A DNA stretch of 11,766 nt from Bacteroidales bacterium UBA5382. Its GTDB lineage: Bacteria > Bacteroidota > Bacteroidia > Bacteroidales > Dysgonomonadaceae. Within the stretch, counting starts at the first letter, position 1. Each line of letters starts with the position of its first letter. A model generated the notes under the pieces. It had not been told where the DNA came from. It saw nothing but the letters and a program-made list of their open reading frames with translations, and searched no databases. The position numbers and the translations under genes were made by a program. Positions 7,736 to 11,766 of the stretch are shown here, piece by piece. The stretch is taken from the NCBI GenBank assembly GCA_002409745.1, contig DHOU01000034.1, positions 1 through 11,766 on the forward strand, given 5' to 3'.

Positions 7736-7884
7736 AATATGATTATCCGCAAAGCGTCCAATTTCTTTTTTAACCCCTCCCCGCTTCGCGGTACTCCCCT
7801 TATCGTAAGGGGAGAGTAGAGAAGTTGCACTCCGCAACTGTCCCCTTAGCATAAGGGGACGAGCGAGAAACGAGCGGAGGGGTT
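7736..7884 (-). repeat. Hairpin-rich repeat element, copy 1, in the glyA leader
   Basis: This 149-bp non-coding element is bounded on one side by perfect 9-bp arms AACCCCTCC (7772-7780) and GGAGGGGTT (7876-7884). Inside are three hairpins in a row. 7794-7814 pairs CTCCCCTTA with TAAGGGGAG around a 3-nt loop; 7823-7839 pairs AGTTGC with GCAACT; 7840-7860 pairs GTCCCCTTA with TAAGGGGAC. Bases 7766-7820 are identical over 55 nt to the inverse complement of 9593-9647 in copy 2. The 20-nt string at 7736-7755 also recurs at 9536-9555 in direct orientation. Read towards glyA, it ends GCGGATAATCAT about 25 nt before the ATG. No transposase gene is present, so it is best described as a MITE-like or REP-like dispersed element. 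It may also act as a structured leader. Confidence 0.8.
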
Positions 7885-7904
7885 ACCTTTATTTAATTTA
7901 ATCA

Positions 7905-7912
7905 CAAAAATA
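7905..7912 (-). promoter_or_regulatory. -7 box of glyA
   Basis: Read on the minus strand this is TATTTTTG, an exact match to TAnnTTTG. Transcription would start near 7898 and run through the whole repeat element before reaching the glyA ATG at 7714. The rest of the stretch from 7913 to 8062 shows no gene and no other clear signal. Confidence 0.5.
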
Positions 7913-8062
7913 CGTCAAATAGATCATATAACCGAAAAAATGATTTACTCATTTATCAATTTCATTCGATATCCCCCCGATCATCTCTTTGAAAGGGACA
8001 GAAAAACACGGCGGGCGGCTTTTCTTTTAGCGGGAAAAGTCCTGCAAATAAAAATAAAGTTG

Positions 8063-8070
8063 TACTTTTG
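8063..8070 (+). promoter_or_regulatory. -7 box of the rfbA operon
   Basis: TACTTTTG matches TAnnTTTG exactly and ends 26 nt before the rfbA ATG, giving a leader of about 20 nt. No clear -33 element is seen. It diverges from the glyA promoter about 150 bp away. Confidence 0.6.
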
Positions 8071-8096
8071 CCGTAGCTCTTTAATCTTTATGATAT

Positions 8097-8969
8097 ATGA
8101 AAGGAATTGTATTGGCGGGAGGCTCGGGAACGCGATTGTATCCCATAACAAAAGGCGTTTCAAAACAATTACTCCCGATTTTCGACAAACCGATGGTGTA
8201 CTATCCTATTTCCACCCTCATGTTGGCGGGAATAAGAGATATCCTCATCATTTCCACTCCGGTCGACTTACCGGGCTTTAAACGCCTGTTAGGCGACGGC
8301 TCGGATTATGGCGTCCGTTTCGAATATGCCGAACAGCCCAGTCCCGACGGATTGGCACAGGCGTTCCTTATCGGCGAACCGTTTGTTGGAAACGACACGG
8401 CATGCCTGGTATTGGGTGATAATATTTTTTACGGACAGGGATTCAGTGCGATGCTAAAGGAAGCGTCGACCAATGCCGAAAACGGCCATGCAACTATTTT
8501 CGGATATTATGTCAACGACCCGGAACGTTACGGAGTCGTGGAATTTAATGAAACAGGAAAGGCTCTTTCGCTGGAAGAAAAACCCGCTCATCCCAAATCG
8601 AACTATGCCGTTATCGGCCTTTATTTTTATCCGAATAAAGTGCTCGACGTGGCCAAGCAAATCAAGCCGTCGGCACGGGGAGAGCTTGAAATTACAAGCG
8701 TAAATCAACAATTCCTTCGGGAAGATTCCCTGAAAGTGCAATTACTGGGCAGGGGGTTTGCCTGGCTCGATACGGGCACGCATGAGTCTTTGTCGGAAGC
8801 TTCGACATTCGTAGAGGTCATCGAGAAACGACAAGGGCTTAAGGTTGCCTGTCTCGAAGAAATCGCCTACCGTAACGGATGGATTACCGAAGATGACTTA
8901 CGGCGAATCGCCGGGCCGATGAATAAAAACCGGTACGGACAATATTTGATGAAACTTTTAAGAGATTAG
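8097..8969 (+). CDS. rfbA: Glucose-1-phosphate thymidylyltransferase
   Basis: RfbA (RmlA) joins dTTP and glucose-1-phosphate to give dTDP-glucose, the first step of dTDP-L-rhamnose and related deoxysugar synthesis in the cytoplasm. The 290-residue length is typical of the short RmlA form. The nucleotide-binding signature [11 protein letters not shown] lies at 6-16, followed by the catalytic lysine region [16 protein letters not shown] (22-37). [15 protein letters not shown] (76-90), GDNIFYG (107-113) with the metal-binding Asp, SLEEKP (158-163) and [10 protein letters not shown] (223-232) are all intact. The gene begins the operon: its stop is 3 nt before rfbC, and a good -7 box lies just upstream. 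Product use is probably O-antigen, capsule or glycoprotein glycan synthesis. Confidence 0.97.
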   Translation: MKGIVLAGGSGTRLYPITKGVSKQLLPIFDKPMVYYPISTLMLAGIRDILIISTPVDLPGFKRLLGDGSDYGVRFEYAEQPSPDGLAQAFLIGEPFVGNDTACLVLGDNIFYGQGFSAMLKEASTNAENGHATIFGYYVNDPERYGVVEFNETGKALSLEEKPAHPKSNYAVIGLYFYPNKVLDVAKQIKPSARGELEITSVNQQFLREDSLKVQLLGRGFAWLDTGTHESLSEASTFVEVIEKRQGLKVACLEEIAYRNGWITEDDLRRIAGPMNKNRYGQYLMKLLRD

Positions 8970-8972
8970 AAG

Positions 8973-9524
8973 ATGACAATTATTCCAACAACAATCCCTT
9001 CGGTCGTTATTATCGAACCGAAAGTATTCGGAGACGAAAGGGGCTATTTTTTTGAATCGTTTTCGGAAAAGATATTTCGGGAAAAGGTGTGCTACACGCA
9101 TTTTGTGCAAGACAACGAATCGAAATCGAGTTACGGGGTACTGCGCGGATTGCATTTCCAAAAGCCGCCGTTCGCCCAAGCCAAACTGGTGCGGGTTATC
9201 AAAGGCGCCGTTTTGGATGTGGCGGTCGACATCCGGAAGGGATCGCCGACGTTCGGACAGCATGTAGCGGTTGAACTGACCGCCGAAAACAAACGGCAGT
9301 TGTTTCTTCCGCGCGGATTCGCCCACGGCTTTGTGGTATTGAGTCCTGAGACCCTCTTTCAATATAAATGCGATGAATATTATCATCCGGAAAGCGAAGG
9401 CGGTATCCGTTGGGATGACCCCTCTTTGAAAATCGATTGGAAGATCGCGGAAAAGGATATCTTGTTGTCGGAGAAAGACAAGAAGAATCCATTCCTCCAA
9501 GAGTTTTTGCAATCGGGGAAATAA
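8973..9524 (+). CDS. rfbC: dTDP-4-dehydrorhamnose 3,5-epimerase
   Basis: RfbC (RmlC) epimerises C3 and C5 of dTDP-4-keto-6-deoxyglucose to give dTDP-4-keto-L-rhamnose. The 183-residue cupin has the usual landmarks: FGDERGYFFESF (19-30), VLRGLHFQKPP (56-66) with the catalytic base His61, VAVDIRKGSPTFG (83-95), FLPRGFAHGF (111-120) and FQYKCDEYYHPE (129-140) with the conserved Tyr131. GIRWDDP closes the core. It starts 3 nt after rfbA and must be co-transcribed with it. It is followed not by rfbD, the usual next gene in many Bacteroidales clusters, but by a 171-bp gap filled by a repeat element. Confidence 0.96.
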   Translation: MTIIPTTIPSVVIIEPKVFGDERGYFFESFSEKIFREKVCYTHFVQDNESKSSYGVLRGLHFQKPPFAQAKLVRVIKGAVLDVAVDIRKGSPTFGQHVAVELTAENKRQLFLPRGFAHGFVVLSPETLFQYKCDEYYHPESEGGIRWDDPSLKIDWKIAEKDILLSEKDKKNPFLQEFLQSGK

Positions 9525-9538
9525 TATTAAAAAACAAT

Positions 9539-9675
9539 ATGATTATCCGCAAAGCAACCTGAAAATAACCCCAGATTGCGGAGTACGATCTATCTACTCT
9601 CCCCTTACGATAAGGGGAGTACCGCGAAGCGGGGAGGGGTTAAAAAAGTAGCGGATACTTTATATAGATAATCAT
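9539..9675 (+). repeat. Hairpin-rich repeat element, copy 2, between rfbC and rfbB
   Basis: This 137-bp element has terminal inverted arms ATGATTATC (9539-9547) and GATAATCAT (9667-9675), a perfect 9-bp pair. The inner hairpin at 9599-9619 pairs CTCCCCTTA with TAAGGGGAG. The core 9593-9647 is identical over 55 nt to the inverse complement of copy 1, so both copies point the same way with respect to the gene downstream (rfbB here, glyA there). It ends 20 nt before the rfbB ATG. The left part is shorter and more degenerate than in copy 1, with a single main hairpin. The ends could be those of a MITE; AATAT occurs near both ends, at 9536-9540 and 9678-9682, but overlaps or misses the arms by a few bases, so a target duplication is not certain. 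Confidence 0.8.
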
Positions 9676-9695
9676 TTAATATAACAATAAAGAAA

Positions 9696-10757
9696 ATGAC
9701 GAACTTACAACGACACATTCTTATAACAGGCGGCGCCGGTTTTATCGGCTCGCATGTCGTGCGTTTATTTGTCAACGCTTATCCGCACGACAAGATTATC
9801 AATCTGGATGCACTGACGTATGCCGGGAACCTCGAAAACCTGAAAGATATCGAAGACAAACCGAACTATACTTTTATTAAAGGTGACATTTGCGATTATG
9901 AAGGATTACTCCGCATTTTTAAGGAACATTCTATCGATGGCGTGATTCATTTGGCGGCCGAGAGCCATGTAGACCGTTCCATTACAGATCCGTTTTCTTT
10001 CGCCCGCACCAATGTGCTCGGCACCCTCAACTTGCTCGAAGCTGCGCGGCAGACCTGGCAGCCCGATTTCACGGGGAAACGGTTCTATCATATCTCCACC
10101 GACGAGGTTTACGGGGCGCTGTCGTTTGACGATGCTGCATTTTGCGAAACCAACCGCTACGATCCGCATTCGCCCTACTCGGCTTCGAAAGCATCTTCCG
10201 ACCATTTTGTAAGGGCCTATCACGACACGTACGGGCTACCGGTTATTCTTTCGAACTGCTCCAACAATTACGGGCCTTATCAGTTCCCGGAAAAACTGAT
10301 TCCTTTATTTATCAACAACATCCGTCACAATAAAGCATTACCGGTTTATGGAAAAGGGGAAAATGTGCGGGACTGGCTGTATGTAGAAGATCATGCGCGG
10401 GCCATCGACCTGCTGTTTCATAAGGGAAAAAGCGGGGAGACTTATAATATAGGGGGTAAAAACGAATGGAAGAACATCGATCTCATTAAGGCGCTGATTC
10501 GAACCGTAGACCGCTTGTTGAAGCGCCCCGAAGGCAGTTCGGACAAACTGATTACCTATGTCACCGACCGTGCGGGTCACGACCTGCGCTATGCTATCGA
10601 CTCCTCCAAGATTACTCACGAACTGGGATGGCATCCTTCCGTCGCTTTCGAAGAAGGAATTGAAAATACCGTCCGCTGGTATCTCGAGAATCAGGAATGG
10701 CTCGATCGTATCACGGGAGGAGAGTATCAAAAGTACTATGAGAAAATGTATGGATAA
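9696..10757 (+). CDS. rfbB: dTDP-glucose 4,6-dehydratase
   Basis: RfbB (RmlB) is an NAD-dependent extended short-chain dehydrogenase that turns dTDP-glucose into dTDP-4-keto-6-deoxyglucose, the step between RfbA and RfbC. The 353-residue protein has the Rossmann motif TGGAGFIG (11-18), NLDALTYAGN (36-45), HLAAESHVDRSI (85-96) and the catalytic STDEVYG (134-140) with Thr135, Asp136 and Glu137. YSASK (161-165) carries the catalytic Tyr and Lys, and NNYGPYQFPEKLIP is the substrate loop. The start at ATG 9696 (MTNLQRHILITGG) leaves a normal short N-terminus. It lies 171 bp after rfbC, across the repeat element, so expression may come from operon readthrough or a separate promoter. No -7 box was found just upstream. 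A short gap of 41 nt leads to the next gene. Confidence 0.97.
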   Translation: MTNLQRHILITGGAGFIGSHVVRLFVNAYPHDKIINLDALTYAGNLENLKDIEDKPNYTFIKGDICDYEGLLRIFKEHSIDGVIHLAAESHVDRSITDPFSFARTNVLGTLNLLEAARQTWQPDFTGKRFYHISTDEVYGALSFDDAAFCETNRYDPHSPYSASKASSDHFVRAYHDTYGLPVILSNCSNNYGPYQFPEKLIPLFINNIRHNKALPVYGKGENVRDWLYVEDHARAIDLLFHKGKSGETYNIGGKNEWKNIDLIKALIRTVDRLLKRPEGSSDKLITYVTDRAGHDLRYAIDSSKITHELGWHPSVAFEEGIENTVRWYLENQEWLDRITGGEYQKYYEKMYG

Positions 10758-10798
10758 ATGCGTGTTTTATATATCAACAATCAAAAAAACTAAATGAA

Positions 10799-11347
10799 AT
10801 GAACAAAGCAACATTTTTTGTACTGCTGACGGCAGCAGTTATTTTTACAACAAACGTAAAGGCTCAGGAAACGAATTATCTTCGCTTGTCGGTTGAGCCG
10901 GGAATGGTCTTAAACACCAAAAAAGACGGGAAATTCGCCCTTGGAGGAAGCATCGGTTGGCTGACTCAAGACAACTTCATGGCTCAGAACGAGAACAATT
11001 ACCTGAGTGTAACCCTGAAAGCGGTAAACAATCCGTACGGAGACGGAAAAATTTTATCGAGTATCCTCAACGATAAGGATGATGCCTTCAATTACGGCGC
11101 CCTGCTCATCGGATACCGGTTTACGCAACAAGGGATCGAAAACGGATTCTATGTGGAGCCTCGCATCGGCGGAGCTTTAGGCGCCAGCTACGGAGCATTT
11201 GTTTTCTCGCCGGCAGCAGGATATGCATATGATCATTTCGACTTCTCTCTTTTCCTTGACGCCGGATTCGGAAGCAAAAACAACGCTATCGGAGAAAAGA
11301 ACTTCTTTAATCTGGGACTCAGCATTGGATATAATATCGGCCTTTAA
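10799..11347 (+). CDS. Small outer-membrane beta-barrel protein
   Basis: I do not recognise a specific family member. This is a 182-residue protein with a clear signal peptide (MNKATFFVLLTAAVIF, cleavage likely after VKA at residue 22). The mature chain has alternating strands with aromatic and glycine residues: NYLRLSVEPGMVL, FALGGSIGWL, GALLIGYRF, NGFYVEPRIGGALG, FSPAAGYAY, FDFSLFLDAGFG. The end, FFNLGLSIGYNIGL, is typical of a last barrel strand. About eight strands are expected, like the small porin-like or OmpA-barrel-like proteins common in Bacteroidota. It has no peptidoglycan-binding OmpA C-terminal domain. It follows rfbB by 41 nt on the same strand, so co-transcription is possible although a link to rhamnose synthesis is not implied. 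Function unknown. Confidence 0.75.
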   Translation: MNKATFFVLLTAAVIFTTNVKAQETNYLRLSVEPGMVLNTKKDGKFALGGSIGWLTQDNFMAQNENNYLSVTLKAVNNPYGDGKILSSILNDKDDAFNYGALLIGYRFTQQGIENGFYVEPRIGGALGASYGAFVFSPAAGYAYDHFDFSLFLDAGFGSKNNAIGEKNFFNLGLSIGYNIGL

Positions 11348-11368
11348 TTCTCTTCTACTAAAAGAGAA
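11348..11368 (+). terminator. Weak hairpin after the barrel gene
   Basis: TTCTCTT (11348-11354) pairs with AAGAGAA (11362-11368) around a 7-nt loop, followed by CCGATTTTT. It starts directly after the stop codon. The stem is short and AT-rich, so termination would be weak. Confidence 0.35.
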
Positions 11369-11414
11369 CCGATTTTTCCATGTCATAAAGAAAAATAGCT
11401 TCAAAAGGATATTA

Positions 11415-11561
11415 ATAATACAAGCTTTTGAGGCTATATTAAGCGAGTTGACCGAGAGTGATATAGAGTATCTGCAAGATAAACTGACAATCCAACTGCA
11501 TAAGCTCACAGATGACGGGACAAGATACTCGTTGGATGAAGTAAAAAAGCAATTATCGTAA
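11415..11561 (+). pseudogene. Antitoxin-like fragment lacking a start codon
   Basis: An open frame of about 48 codons ends with TAA at 11559-11561. It reads IIQAFEAILSELTESDIE, then YLQDKLTIQLHKLTDDG, then TRYSLDEVKKQLS. The ending G-x-R-Y-S-L-D-E-V-K-K-x-L is very like the C-terminal tail of many small type II antitoxins. No ATG, GTG or TTG starts it before the conserved part; the frame runs back openly into the barrel gene in another frame. ATA occurs where an initiator might be expected, so it may have lost its start, or initiate unusually. I found no toxin frame in 11562-11628. It is probably a relic of a toxin-antitoxin pair, but the family call rests on the tail only. Confidence 0.45.
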
Positions 11562-11628
11562 TGTGTTGAGCCGGCGATTTCGGTTATTACGGGATACGAT
11601 TTGGCAAACATAAGGCGGGTGTATACGA

Positions 11629-11663
11629 AAAGCGCCGTAAAACTCAATATTTTACGGCGCTTT
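11629..11663. terminator. Strong terminator hairpin, likely bidirectional
   Basis: A perfect 14-bp stem pairs AAAGCGCCGTAAAA (11629-11642) with TTTTACGGCGCTTT (11650-11663) around a 7-nt loop. It is followed on the + strand by ATTATTTCTAT. It would stop + strand transcription of the rfb-barrel region before the oppositely oriented tRNA gene, and could act on - strand transcripts as well. Confidence 0.8.
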
Positions 11664-11678
11664 ATTATTTCTATAAAG

Positions 11679-11711
11679 CAGAGTTCCCGAATACACTAAA
11701 ATGGAACTCTG
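11679..11711 (-). terminator. Hairpin downstream of tRNA-Lys
   Basis: CAGAGTTCC (11679-11687) pairs perfectly with GGAACTCTG (11703-11711) over 9 bp, with a 15-nt loop. It lies 13 nt beyond the 3' end of the minus-strand tRNA and is followed there by CTTTATAG. It is a plausible terminator or processing structure of the tRNA transcript. Confidence 0.5.
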
Positions 11712-11724
11712 AGAACATCCCCAG

Positions 11725-11766
11725 TGACCTCGGAGGGGCTCGAACCCTCGACCCATTGATTAAGAG
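11725..11766 (-). tRNA. tRNA-Lys(CTT), 3' part, cut by the window edge
   Basis: Read on the minus strand, the window edge falls exactly at the first base of a 7-base anticodon loop CTCTTAA, giving anticodon CTT for lysine. TCAAT (11755-11759) is the 3' side of the anticodon stem and GGGTC the variable loop. The T arm pairs GAGGG with CCCTC around TTCGAGC, a standard T loop. CGAGGTC (11726-11732) is the 3' acceptor strand, with discriminator A at 11725. The next bases are CTG, so CCA is not encoded. The 5' half lies beyond the window and cannot be checked. Confidence 0.9.

Noticed and set aside
7715..7852. N-terminal extension of the glyA frame by 46 codons
   Set aside because: It translates the non-coding repeat element, whose core also occurs before rfbB. 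The family N-terminus begins at [13 protein letters not shown] 7714.
7736..7884. CRISPR-like or riboswitch interpretation of the multi-hairpin region
   Set aside because: The hairpins are not evenly spaced direct repeats with unique spacers, and the same core precedes an unrelated gene (rfbB); a dispersed repeat explains it better.
11562..11628. Toxin partner after the antitoxin-like fragment
   Set aside because: Only very short frames exist before the terminator hairpin, and none resembles a RelE/ParE or other toxin.

Overview
This 11.8 kb window looks like chromosomal DNA from a Bacteroidota bacterium, probably of the order Bacteroidales. The evidence is a TonB-dependent receptor that starts with a carboxypeptidase-regulatory-like domain, promoter -7 boxes of the Bacteroidetes form TAnnTTTG, the near absence of Shine-Dalgarno sequences, and the gene set itself. 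A family such as Dysgonomonadaceae is possible, but that is inference.

Layout from left to right. Positions 1-294 hold no recognisable gene. A large outer-membrane TonB-dependent receptor (295-2679, +) converges on an apparently exported DJ-1/PfpI-family protein (2742-3362, -), with a bidirectional terminator hairpin between them. A type II toxin-antitoxin cassette of RelE/ParE type follows (3511-4050, +), whose toxin reading frame is shifted at an A8 run. It converges, with a 3-nt gap, on recG (4054-6147, -). Upstream of recG lies a decayed GxxExxxR-family gene (about 6204-6390, -), bracketed by CACAGAG-type repeats in inverted orientation. Next comes glyA, serine hydroxymethyltransferase (6434-7714, -). 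The non-coding stretch 7715-8096 carries a hairpin-rich repeat element and divergent promoters. Then come three dTDP-sugar genes on the + strand: rfbA (8097-8969), rfbC (8973-9524) and, after a second copy of the repeat element, rfbB (9696-10757). A small outer-membrane beta-barrel protein follows (10799-11347, +). The right end holds a broken antitoxin-like gene, two strong hairpins facing opposite ways, and the 3' half of a tRNA-Lys(CTT) on the - strand, cut by the window edge.

How the genes work together. RfbA, RfbB and RfbC make dTDP-4-keto-L-rhamnose from glucose-1-phosphate. The last enzyme of dTDP-L-rhamnose synthesis, RfbD, is missing, and the place between rfbC and rfbB where it often sits in Bacteroidales is occupied by the repeat element. 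glyA and recG lie on the same strand with only the decayed gene between them and no visible terminator, so they may share transcripts. GlyA supplies one-carbon units and RecG handles stalled forks and recombination intermediates; no functional link between them is implied.

I did not find a clear new multi-gene system. The most interesting signals are small: two repeat elements in the same orientation within the leaders of glyA and rfbB, sharing 55 identical bases; the GxxExxxR remnant with its flanking repeats; and the A8 frameshift in the toxin gene.
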